Of a stretch of 47,955 nucleotides of DNA, positions 24,985-35,000 are shown piece by piece. Made by a program: the position numbers and the translations under genes. Each line of letters starts with the position of its first letter. Positions within the stretch are counted from its first letter, which is position 1. Source of the DNA: JANLSE01 sp038214135 (GTDB taxonomy: Bacteria; Chloroflexota; Chloroflexia; Chloroflexales; Roseiflexaceae); contig JBBQSD010000037.1 of assembly GCA_038214135.1 (NCBI GenBank), forward strand, positions 1 through 47,955, read 5' to 3'. The notes beneath the pieces were generated by a model. It was not told where the DNA came from. It searched no databases and worked only from the letters and a program-made list of their open reading frames with translations.

Positions 24985-25956
24985 TTATGCCGTCGCCGGT
25001 TCGCCCTCGCCACCCTTACGCCCAAACCAGCGCTCCCACTCGCGATGCTCCCACACAACCAGCAGTTGCGCTGCATTGAAGATCGATGAGTAGGTGCCGG
25101 AGAGCAACCCAATCAGCAGGATCGTCACAAAATGAAACACAGACGAACCGCCAAACAGCAGCAATGCCACCAGCGTAAACAGGGTCGTCAATTGGGTATT
25201 GATCGAGCGTGGCAGCGTCTGGACGATACTATGATTCACGATATCATCGAAGGACTCGCCGGAGCGCCGGCCAATCATATTCTCGCGGATACGGTCGAAG
25301 ACGACAATTGTATCGTGTACCGAGAAACTAATGATTGTGAGCAGAGCCGTGAGGAACAGGGCATCAATCTCGAGTCCTGTGACAACACCAAGGATCGATG
25401 CGCCACCAATCACTAACGCAACATCATGCAGCATCGCGATAATGGCACAAACACCATAGCGCAGCGGGTGCGGTGCCCGCCGGAACGCAATCGTTAAATA
25501 GATCAAGATCGCGACACAGGCCCCGATCACGGCAATAATGGCACTGCGGTTCGATTCAGCGCTGACCGTTTCGCCAACACTTTGCAGTGATGCGAGCCGA
25601 ACTTGGCCATATTGCTTCTGAAGCGCATCCAGAACGGCGCGTTGCTGTGCTTCTGGTTCAGAACCACTCAGGCGCTTGGTACGAACCAGCGCGCCTGGAA
25701 GGGCAGTTGCACCCGTCCCGGATTGGCTGATCTGCACGCGAGCATCGGGAAACCCGGTGTCATTAAAAATGCGGCTGATCGCATCGGTGTTCAATTCGCT
25801 TTGCTGGCGCTCAACGAACTGCACATCCCACAGCGCACCACCACTAAAATCGATCCCAAGGCGTAAACCATACAGCCCCAACGAAATCGCGCCAGGCACG
25901 ATCACCAGCAGCGATAGGGCAAACCACCAATAGCGTAACTTGACAATATTCTTCAT
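24985..25956 (-). CDS. secF: Protein translocase subunit SecF
   Basis: This 323-residue SecF is an inner-membrane protein that, with SecD, uses the proton gradient to pull exported proteins through SecYEG. It has the N-terminal helix and the conserved LGIDFSGGALWDV, an outer domain, then the family's five-helix block with IAMLHDVALVIG and the signature FSVHDTIVVFDRIREN. The C-terminal cytoplasmic tail is basic, as usual. Length is normal. It begins 6 bp after the SecD stop, so the two are translationally linked and share the promoter at 27468-27497. Confidence 0.96.
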   Translation of the reverse strand: MKNIVKLRYWWFALSLLVIVPGAISLGLYGLRLGIDFSGGALWDVQFVERQQSELNTDAISRIFNDTGFPDARVQISQSGTGATALPGALVRTKRLSGSEPEAQQRAVLDALQKQYGQVRLASLQSVGETVSAESNRSAIIAVIGACVAILIYLTIAFRRAPHPLRYGVCAIIAMLHDVALVIGGASILGVVTGLEIDALFLTALLTIISFSVHDTIVVFDRIRENMIGRRSGESFDDIVNHSIVQTLPRSINTQLTTLFTLVALLLFGGSSVFHFVTILLIGLLSGTYSSIFNAAQLLVVWEHREWERWFGRKGGEGEPATA

Positions 25957-25962
25957 GCTATC

Positions 25963-27396
25963 CTACCGCTGCAGGCCGGGGGCCTCTTTCATATCGTACA
26001 TCCATGGGTTCTGGGCGATTGAGAGTGGAATAGTGAGCCGCAATAGCGTCCGCGTGACAACCACGGCGGTAAACAGGCTCAACAAAACCCCAAGCCCAAG
26101 CGTCAGGGCGAAACCAATAATCAGGCTGACGCCGAAGCTATTGCCAAACAGAAACAGGATTGTTGAGGTGATCAGCGTCGAAGCGCTCGAATCCCGAATT
26201 GCTGGCCATGCTTCATCAAAACCCTGCTCAACCGCCAATCGTAGCGATTTCCCATGGCGCAGTTCATCACGCAGGCGTGCGAAAATGAGCACATTCGCAT
26301 CGACAGCAATACCAATCGAGAGAATAAAACCAGCAATACCAGGCAACGTCAGGGTTACGGGGATCAGTTTATAGATTGCGAAAGAAATCGCGGTATATAA
26401 CAAGAGTGCCAGTGTTGCTAGTAAGCCAGGCATTCGATAGTACAGCAACATAAACAATGCAACAATTGTAATCCCAATGATACCAGCCCGCACACTCGCA
26501 TCAACCGAATTCTGGCCAAGGGTTGCCGAAACTGTTCGGCTCGACTCGACCTGGAAGGAAAGCGGTAATGCACCATACTTGAGCTGATTATAGATACGCT
26601 CAGCATCGGCACGGGTACTTGTTGTGATTTCGCCGCTGCCACCCACAAGCGCCGCCTGAACCACTGGGCAACTAAACACAACATTATCCAGCACAATACA
26701 CATTGGCTTCTGAATATTCTGGCTGGTAAATGTCTCTAGGCGGCTCGCCGATTGCCCAGTAAAGGCAAAGGCAACCGCAAACTGATTACTAAGGGTTTGG
26801 CTACTGCCAAAACGCGGCTGAACCGAACGTGTATCGAGATCTTTGCCATCGGTGATATTGGCATAGATCGGCATATTCGGGTCAATCGTTGGTACTGGCT
26901 GCGGAACCGCAGTCGGAACTGGAGCCGTATTTGGATCAAGCACTGCTGTCGCTTGTGGGGTTGGTTGCGTCGTCAGCGCCAATGGATTTGGATTTCCGGT
27001 GGTGCGAACAACTGTACCAGCCTGAAGGAACTGGCCCTGGGTGTCAATAAATTCGAGCCGACCAGTGCCTCGCAGGGTCTCAACTGCCTGGGCTGGATCC
27101 TTCACACCAGGCAACTCGACGATAATGCGATCTGCGCCTGAGAGCTGGACAACCGCTTCACTCACGCCAAGGCCATTCACACGCCGTTCAATAACGCCCT
27201 TGGCAGTCTGCATGGTCTCCCGATCAGCACTTATCTCAGATTTTAGCAGCACCTGGGTGCCACCCTGGAGATCGAGGCCAAGCCGAATGGCGACATCACG
27301 CCCAAGAAATGAATTGCCTGGCGCAAAATCAATGAACAGCGACACTGCCGCCACAATCAGGATCAAAACCAACGAAAGAATTTCTCGGTTACGCAC
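25963..27396 (-). CDS. secD: Protein translocase subunit SecD
   Basis: This 477-residue SecD has a first membrane helix (ILSLVLILIVAAVSLFI), the conserved LGLDLQGGTQVLL, the P1 domain with RVNGLGVSEAVVQLSG and VELPGV, and the SecD/SecF block with GFILSIGIAVDANVLIFARLRDE. A Pro/Thr/Ala-rich insertion (about 155-190) interrupts the outer domain. I chose GTG 27396, starting VRNREIL, because GGAAGG lies 12 nt upstream and homologues begin with MRNR or similar. A TTG at 27447 is in frame but lies closer to the promoter and lacks a ribosome site. It is the first gene of the secDF operon. Confidence 0.95.
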   Translation of the reverse strand: MRNREILSLVLILIVAAVSLFIDFAPGNSFLGRDVAIRLGLDLQGGTQVLLKSEISADRETMQTAKGVIERRVNGLGVSEAVVQLSGADRIIVELPGVKDPAQAVETLRGTGRLEFIDTQGQFLQAGTVVRTTGNPNPLALTTQPTPQATAVLDPNTAPVPTAVPQPVPTIDPNMPIYANITDGKDLDTRSVQPRFGSSQTLSNQFAVAFAFTGQSASRLETFTSQNIQKPMCIVLDNVVFSCPVVQAALVGGSGEITTSTRADAERIYNQLKYGALPLSFQVESSRTVSATLGQNSVDASVRAGIIGITIVALFMLLYYRMPGLLATLALLLYTAISFAIYKLIPVTLTLPGIAGFILSIGIAVDANVLIFARLRDELRHGKSLRLAVEQGFDEAWPAIRDSSASTLITSTILFLFGNSFGVSLIIGFALTLGLGVLLSLFTAVVVTRTLLRLTIPLSIAQNPWMYDMKEAPGLQR

Positions 27397-27467
27397 AGCG
27401 CATTCTGCCTTCCGTAGCCCTGGTATCAATCGGATCAATAGGATCAATCATATCGATCAACCGGCGC

Positions 27468-27497
27468 ATTATAGTGTGATGGTATATGAACTGTCAA
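27468..27497 (-). promoter_or_regulatory. Sigma70 promoter of secDF
   Basis: On the minus strand a perfect TTGACA (27497-27492) and a perfect TATAAT (27473-27468) are 18 nt apart. The leader to GTG 27396 would be about 65 nt. Confidence 0.88.
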
Positions 27498-27513
27498 CCA
27501 CACACAGCGCATC

Positions 27514-27686
27514 GGGTGTGACGGATTCTTCTGCATGCGCTGGTGCAACGACCAATCATGGCCGGAGGGGCGGTTCGTGAACCGCCTCCATGACCGGCAA
27601 TGGCGCCCATGGTGGGCGGTTCGCGAACCGCCCCGACCCCAACGCCATGCCAACGCTGCCGCAATGCAGAACATTCCGTTACACCC
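27514..27686. mobile_element. MITE-like element with 23-bp imperfect terminal inverted repeats
   Basis: The left end (27514-27536, GGGTGTGACGGATTC...) and the inverted right end (27664-27686) agree at about 19 of 23 positions. Inside are two strong palindromes, one around GGCGGTTCGTGAACCGCC and a perfect 20-bp one, GGGCGGTTCGCGAACCGCCC, which give a highly folded single strand. CATC borders both ends and may be a target duplication. No transposase is encoded in its 173 bp. An end-related sequence occurs at 6712-6735. It sits between the secDF promoter and the end of the DsbA-like gene. Confidence 0.72.
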
Positions 27687-27696
27687 CATCGCATCC

Positions 27697-28446
27697 CTAT
27701 TTGCCTGCCAATGCAGAATCGACCTGAGCCTCAACGCGGGTAACAATATCCTCAATCGTCTGCGCGCCTGTGGTATCCACAATCTTGCCATTCACCGCAA
27801 ATGATGGCGTACCCGTTAACTGGAGCTGTTCACTCGCATCGCGGGCACTGATGATAGCATCGTGATTTGTTTTATTTGCCAAGCAGGCCGAGAACGCGGT
27901 TTTGTCGATGCCAATCTGCCCAGCATAGACGGCAAACTGGGAGGTTGGATCCGTCAACGCAGCCCATTGGCTCTGATTATAGAACAGAAAATCGTGCATC
28001 TGCCAGAATGCTCCCTGATCACCGGCACAACGGGCAGCTTCGGAAGCTGGGATGGCATTTGGATGAATATTGAGCGGAAATTCGTGATACACAAGCTGAA
28101 CCTTGCCGGTTGCCACATACTTCTGCTCAAATGCTGATGACGCCACACGGGCGAAGAAAGCACAGCCTGGTCACTGAAAATCGGCATATTCTGTTACGAC
28201 AACTTTGGCAGCGGCGCTCCCCTTATAATAGAAGCCATCGGCGGTACGGCCCGATGGCCCTAATGGCGCAACCGGAGTCGCACCGGTTGCACCAGCTGGC
28301 GCAGCAGATTGTTGTTGCACAAAAAATATTCCCGCCAAAGCAATCCCAACGACAGCAATCACCGCCACGAGTATGTAGAAGATTCGCAGTGGTGATGGTT
28401 TCTTTGCTGATGGCGCGCTCCGGCCACGTTGTGGCTGACTACTCAT
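27697..28446 (-). CDS. Membrane-anchored DsbA-like thioredoxin with in-frame UGA at the first redox Cys (candidate selenoprotein)
   Basis: Read as one frame, this is a 249-residue protein: a basic Ser/Pro-rich start, a membrane helix (FYILVAVIAVVGIALAGIFF), an Ala/Pro linker and a DsbA/thioredoxin_4 domain. The domain begins VVVTEYADFQ, then UGA (28171-28173), then PGCAFFARVAS. Homologues have C-x-x-C here, so UGA replaces exactly the nucleophilic Cys and gives U-P-G-C at about 92-95. After it the frame runs 157 codons with no other damage, including ARCAGDQGAFWQMHDFLF and the cis-Pro loop GTPSF. It could be a selenoprotein of the UxxC type, or a nonsense mutant or sequencing error. ATG 28446 is better spaced from GAGG than ATG 28452. 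In the outer compartment it would oxidise or reduce thiols of exported proteins, which fits its place next to secDF. Confidence 0.75.
28133..28173 (-). promoter_or_regulatory. Weak SECIS-like hairpin candidate after the UGA
   Basis: After the UGA the mRNA can form an upper stem CGCC-CGUGU-GGCG (18-30 nt downstream, G at loop position 2) and a lower 4-bp stem GCUG/CAGC (5-8 with 35-38) with an internal loop between. Distance and loop G fit the loose bacterial SECIS pattern. Stems this short are common by chance, so this is only supportive. Confidence 0.3.
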
Positions 28447-28595
28447 ACTCATGCCTCATGTTCATCCGCCGCCTAATCAACTGCGGCGGCGCAAATTCAT
28501 AGAATTGAACACTATTCTATCCTATTATAGGTTGGCCCTCACATTAGCGTCAACGGAAGAACCTGCCACAATTGGTTAAGGCTCGCTAAGAATCC

Positions 28596-28624
28596 TTGAC
28601 ATTGGGCTATCAAAGAGGTAGAAT
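28596..28624 (+). promoter_or_regulatory. Sigma70 promoter of ssrA
   Basis: TTGACA (28596-28601), a 17-nt spacer and TAGAAT (28619-28624) lie 11 nt upstream of the mature tmRNA 5' end, as expected for a directly transcribed stable RNA. Confidence 0.88.
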
Positions 28625-28635
28625 AACACAGTTAT

Positions 28636-29004
28636 GGGGATGCTTGGTATCGACAGGGAGCGATGTCGGAGGCTGCAGACCGAGCCGCCCAGTCTCGTTA
28701 AAGGGGCAAACGGCTTAACTGCCAACAAAAACAACAACGTCGTCGCCTTTAACCGGGGGATGGCGCTCGCCGCCTAATTAGGTAGCGCATCTGTCCGTCC
28801 TCACCCCGATGGGGCGGGTACAGATGACAACAAGTCGGGGTGCTCTCGGCGGACGCCCGCTTGGCCGAGCTAAGATAAGCGGGATGGCTCAAAAGTTGCT
28901 TTGCCGGTTGTGCAACTCAGAGCGACAATAATCAATCGGATATGCCTGTAGACGCCCACGGCTAACCTTTTTGGACAGGGGTTCGACTCCCCTCATCTCC
29001 ACCA
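28636..29004 (+). ncRNA. ssrA: Transfer-messenger RNA (tmRNA)
   Basis: This 369-nt RNA rescues stalled ribosomes. The 5' end GGGGATG pairs with CATCTCC near the 3' end to form the tRNA-like acceptor, and CCA is encoded. The T-arm GGTTCGACTCC is present, as is the typical 5' sequence TTGGTATCGACAGGG. The tag frame, resuming at GCC, reads ANKNNNVVAFNRGMALAA followed by TAA, with the usual hydrophobic LAA end for proteases. It has its own promoter and a strong terminator. The boundaries are from the acceptor pairing. Confidence 0.97.
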
Positions 29005-29011
29005 CAACACA

Positions 29012-29058
29012 AACACCCGAGCCTTTTCCGCGTTGCGGTACTGGTTCGGGTGTTTTTT
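29012..29058 (+). terminator. Rho-independent terminator of ssrA
   Basis: AACACCCGAGCC (29012-29023) pairs with GGTTCGGGTGTT (29043-29054; one G-T pair), followed by a run of T to 29058. It lies between ssrA and the converging end of the 2624-residue gene. Confidence 0.92.
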
Positions 29059-29072
29059 ATCCCGGCCTGGGT

Positions 29073-32000
29073 TCAACTGATCAAACGCCAGTCGTCACCT
29101 TCTGGCACAAATGTTGAACCATTGGCGGCGATCTTCTGGATGGTATAGCGTGCAATTCCAGGCCGTACCGTATCGCGCCACTGAAACACGGCCCGCCGAC
29201 GCACCATGCCCTGCAACAGATCGCTCGCAGCGATCAGTTCGATCCGGCTTGCAGTAGGTGCCCAGGCAAAACGCACGCACTCAGTTTCATCACGCCCAAT
29301 ACTACGCCACCGCCGAAGCAAGGCATAGCCCGCTTCTGGCGCAGGAATAATCGGTTGGTCGGTTATGTTCACCGAGAGAAACACCTTCAGTCGATCATCT
29401 AGTGGCGTGGTTTTATTCAGATCCAATTCAATGAGCAATGTATCACTTGGTGTCAGCGCAATCTTTGCTGCGGATTGGATATCGCCGAGATCGATTGGTG
29501 TAATCTTGCCGAGTTCAACCGTGATACTCGTACTAGTAAGGAGTTGGGCAATCCCTCCATCTGCGATCTGATAGAGCCTGAGCTTGGCGCTATCGATTTG
29601 CACATTTCTGGCCTGCGCCTGTTTCGCGCTGTTCGCTATACCCTCAGGCGTGTTTGGTGCAGGCACCCAATCATAGATGAACAGCAGCTTGCTATCGGGG
29701 TTGTACTCACGGCGATCAACGGCCATGGTTATGTTGAATGCCTCACCAACCATTTTTTGCGGTCGTGTGAGCAGTATCTGCCGTGCCGCCTGCGCCGCTT
29801 GCGAGCTGAGACGCCGGTTATATTCTGGATCCTCAAAGGTGATATAGCGTGGTGCGAGTGGCAGCGGTGTTCGCTCTGCGCCAAGCACCCGTACCTCGAA
29901 TCGTAGTATCTGGAAGAGATTCTCGCCGTGATCGCGGTCTGTCACGCGTGCCTCGAACGCCAGCAGCGATCCTGGTATAAGATTTTGAACCAACTGCGCC
30001 AGACGATCGGCATTATTCGGAGAAAAGCTGAATATGCGATTGCCCTGGGCATCAATGGTCACAGGGAGATCAGCAGCAACCCGTTGTGTGCCGCTGACCA
30101 ATGCAAGCGCGATCTCCCAATTGGTTGGTACACTTCCTTCGCTATCGGTTTCCACGCGAAAGCGCACCTGGCGCGGGATGCCATCGATCTGCGGGCGGGC
30201 AGCGGCGCGCTGGGCTGCCTGATCGCTAGAACCTCTGACCCATTCCACTGGCAGGAGTCCATAGGCCGGGCTGATCATCGTCAGCCGGATTCTTCGATTT
30301 GCGGCAGTTGGCGATGCGCCAAAGAATGCCTCATCGGTTGGGTGTGGTTCTAGCTGAAGCAATTGGGCTGGCCGGAAGAAGCTGGCCCATGAGCGCATGG
30401 CCCGCGTTCGATCATAGGTTGCTGATGTGCGCGATTGTTGTGCAATTGGTGGCAGCGGCACCGGGCGCGGGGCGCGGTGTTGAATTGGGATGCTGCCCGA
30501 GACGAATGAGGCTGGTGTCGGTGTTCGCACTAGGGTTTGGTTGAGATCCTGGCCGATGATCTGGTGCCGCATGGCATATGCTGCCCCGGCGCGCAGGCCA
30601 GTTGCGAGGTAGCGGACTTCACCAGGTAATACTGGCTGCCAGCGGCTGACATAGAAGGTGGAGGTTCCCAATGGTTGGGCGAAAAGATCCTCTGGTAGCG
30701 CTGGCAGGATCGGATTTGGTGCTGCTGGCAGGAGGGTGCTGGCTGCTGCTGCGCGGAACCATGCAGGCAGCCCGGCGCTTGGTCTGCCATGCTGGCCACT
30801 ACGATACTGAATACGCTGCTGGATGGTTTGCCACCAGATCGGCTGCGGATGCTCAGAAGTTGCTGGCAGGGGGCCACCAACGATGCCCTCGCCATTGGCG
30901 GTACTGCGCAGGCTCACACGAATGGCGCTCAGGCCCCATGGCCAATGCGGAGCTTCGGCATCCTCGGTTGGTGGGCGGCGGGTAAGGTACAGCGGCTGAA
31001 CGCCAATGACCTGTGGTGGGGCTAATTCTAGATCATGGGTTGTGCGTGGAAGGATGGCACCGCCATACTGGCCCTCACGGCTGCGCAGCCACTCCTTGAT
31101 TGTCCGCAGTGGCGCTGCCGGCCGGCTTCGCACAACGATTGGATGCGTCTTGGCAATACTAAACCGATAGCCAACCGCGATAAGATCAACCTGCTCGCGG
31201 CTCGATGAACGAATTGTGCGGGTGCGAACCAGCCCAATTGCCGATTCTGGAGCCAATGCCGTGAGTGTATCGGTGTGCCATGGCGTTGGTACTGTATCGG
31301 GATCTCGAGCGTTTGGGTGTTGTGCCCGCTCGACAATACGGGTCGCAACTGGTCGCACGCTGCGTCCGGCGGGATCGAGGGCCAGAATTTCGTGTATCGC
31401 GATCTGTGTTTGCAGGTTTTCCTGGGCGACAGGAACATATTCAAGCTGCAGGTATGGGCTGATCGCATAGCTCAATGGGGCCGGGTTTGCCTGTACAGCA
31501 CTGTTCTGCCCATCAATACGCTGCGCCTGGGTATTCAGCCAGGCAGGCAGCAGAGTCACTGCCGGATGGAGTGTGTGTGTGATTGAGCCGCCAAGGCCAC
31601 TGCTTCGCAAGAGTAGCCCAACGGCTAACCATCCATAGCTGGCATCCGCCTGTATTCCTTCGGGCAGATGAGAGACACTCTGCAACACCAGGCGTGCATC
31701 CGGTCGCCAGATCAGATCGGCAGCGCTGATCTCGCTTGGCAGCGCATACTGCGGAGTGCGAGCTGGCGGGTAGAGTGGCCGAAAGATATCGAAGGCCCGT
31801 TTGAGCGCTGCCGAGCGGCTCAGGCGTGCTGGGGTATCGGGAAAGGCACTGCTGATTCCAGGCAGATTGGCTGGCAGTTCCTCGATTGGTGGGGTTTGAA
31901 TGCGAAACCAGTTCTCCTCCAGCGTGCGTGGATCCAGGCGTGCCCAACGCCGTGCAACTGCACTATCAGTAGCAGAATAGTGGAGTGTCAGCGGCTGCCG

Positions 32001-35000
32001 ATCGGCCCATCCCGTCAGCACGAGTGTCAGCGGTGCAATGGCAGCAGCGGCCTGGCGTTGTACGGCCAGGATGCTGATTGGGTCGCTCTGCAGCGGATTC
32101 GGGTTGGCGGTCGGCTGGTCGCGATCTGCTGGCTGGAGACGCCCAAGGAACGGCATTGTCAGCAGCAACCAGCGTTGGGCCAACTGGCTTTCGGTTGCCC
32201 GTAGGCTACGCGCACGCTGCCATTCGGAGGGCGCATAATCGTTTGGGTTGCTCAGGTGGGCCATGTGGACGGCACTCGGCAAATACTGGAGGCGGGTTGG
32301 CCGAACATGGGTGATCGGCTGTTCGCCGACCCACAGCGGTGCCGATGCTTCGACAAACAGCATATCATCGGGGAGCTGGTTGATCGCGTTGATCAGCAGT
32401 GTGTTGAGTTCTGATTGCGCCATCCCATCCAATGCGTTACCAAGTGTGGTCACAAGATTGATTGGATCGATGGTTGTATGCTGGGGATCGCCAGCTGCTA
32501 TAATCGCACGCTGCATTCCAGCGCGTGGCATACAGCGCACCTCCTGGATCACCGTCCAGCGGCGGGTATTGATCAGCCGAACCTGGTTTAGCGCGTGGGC
32601 ATCGGCCACAGCATCGATCAGTGCGTGTTCAACCACCGCCAGAAACTGCCAGGGCTGGGTCGTATTCAGATGAAACAGCAGCGCATCGGCCCCAGGTACC
32701 AGCAGTTGTTGGTCCAGCATATGCTGGTTGAACAGGATGCGCAGGCGATGCCGCGATTGTTCGAGCGGCGGCAGCGGGCCGCCTGGCCGTGCGGCTGGGG
32801 TGGTCAACGTGCCATGTGTGGCATCATACTGGAGCGCTTGCGGCCAGGAGATAAGATTGCCAATTTCGAGCATTCCATTCAGAACAACTGCCTCGTTCCA
32901 GGTATGATCACGCCATGTGGCGGTGTAGTTCAGCAGGAGATCGCCAGCGGAGGAGGCTGTGAGATCGGCGGCAGGTAGTTGTGCATCCAGGCTGAGTCGA
33001 TCATGGATAAAGCTGCCCCAGCGCGATTGCAACAAGGCTTCGGTGAAGGCACTCTCCAGCTCGATCTCTGGCAGTGTGGCATCTTGTGGATTGACATGAT
33101 AGGTGAGTGCGACGCAGCCAGGGGCATCTGGGAGTTGGAGCGGCATGCCAGGCAGCAATGAGGGCACAACCTCCGTCTGGCTGGCCGTCTGCCAGGCACA
33201 CTGGAATGCGTGATCGCCAAGAGTGAAGCGCTGGTCGTTCAATTCGGCGATATTGAGCGTCAGATCATCAAACAGAGTCGCCTGGATGATTCGATCATGC
33301 TGTTCTGTTCCATGCAGAATGCGCCGCACACTAGCGGCAAACATACTTCCGCCGGTGTTTCTTCGTTCAAGCCGAATGGCGATATCGACATGCGCCTGAT
33401 GGGCATAGTGTACCAGATCGAGCAGGCCGAATACGCTTGCGATCCCAAGCGGGCCAGTGGGTGTCATTGGTTGGTTGTGCAATATAATCGCTGTGGTTGG
33501 CTGTTGTGCAAACTCCAGATCGTTCAGCTTTACTTCCCATGGAGTATTGAACAGGCCAAAGCGCAGCACTGGATCGCTTATACGAATAATGCCATCTGTG
33601 AGGCTGATCGCATTCCAACGGATTCGGGCTGGCTCGGGGATGAGTTCCGTCTCATCGGCCAACAACCAATCGATCTTGCTCGTTGGATCGGCAAGCGCGA
33701 TCTCGGAGAGGCGCAGTTGCCCATCCGGCTGGCCTTGCGGAATACGAAACAGCAGCCTGACGGCATTACTATATTGTTCGAGTTCGCTGCGCCCAGGCAG
33801 CGGCAGTTGTAGGCGCACGATCAATGCCAATTCGTGTACCTGATCGCCCTGCGTGACAACACGCTCCAGCGTGAGTGGAAAGGCCCATAACCCATGGATG
33901 AGCAGCGGCGCAACAGCGGTAGGATTAGTTGCCGGAGCGGTGGGGTTGGTTGTAGGGATCGCACCAACTGTGGAAAGACGCCATTCATAGCCAGATAGCA
34001 CATTATAATCTGCGCCAATCGCCGCGGGATCATTCACATCCTGGGCTAGTGGCGAATGGGTCAGCGCACGCTCAAAGCTGCTGGTACCGTTCGCTGAGGC
34101 TGCAACTGGCAGATCGCGAAACCAGATCTGCCAGTTCTGGCTGGTGCTGATCGCCAATTGCAGCGGTTGGCGGGTTGAGGTGAGCCAATAGAGGTGCTGG
34201 CCAGATTGTTGCTCAAGCACAACCTCAGTTTTCAGCAGGCGAGTTCCCGGTGTGCTGGCAGAACGATACAGCCCGCGCTGATCGCGCAACAAACCCTGGG
34301 CGAGCGCCGCTGCCATACTGCCCGCCGTGACCTGATACGCCTGTGGCGTTCCCGCATGGCCAAGCTGAAGGCTGCCACCCTGGTTTGTGAAGCTGCCACT
34401 CAGACCTTCCAGCGCAGCAGTACCACTCAGTGAGATGGTAGTGCCAGTGGTGGTATCACGTAGGGCGAGTGTGCCGGGATAGCTCTCGGCTGCCAGAGTT
34501 GGCTGAACCGGCCAGCTGAATGGCTCAACCAGACCGTTGATCACATGGCCATGGCTGGTTGCCTGCAATGCCTCAACGCTATCGAGCTGCGCGAGGGCCG
34601 CAAGCTCGGCCAGATGGCTCCAGTGAGCAGCATAGGTTTCCCGATCCAATGGCATCGGCTGGGCATCTGGCGGATCGGCACTTTGCAGTTCGGCCAGCAG
34701 CCGCTCGGGGCGTGGTGGCGGGAGATTGGCCAGTGCATGCACCTGGTCGGTATAGGGCAGATCGAGCCGATACCCAGCCGATAGCGGCGCAGCAGCGAGT
34801 GCGGCTCCCGCTGGATCGAGGAACAGGCCGGGAAGCGAGAGCGCGGCAAGCGGTAGATGGTGGAGGCTGGCCAATTCGTGGGCTGGGGAAACGGGCGAAA
34901 GGATGGTTGGCCATGTGCTGGTGCCGCTGATGCTCTGCACGCCGAGTGTCCAGTGATCGGGCAGGCCATCGCGGATCGGCAGTTCATATGGCATCAACTG

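Noticed and set aside
27448..27480. In-frame TTG at 27447 as the SecD start
   Set aside because: It lacks a ribosome site and would add 17 residues not expected for SecD; GTG 27396 fits better.
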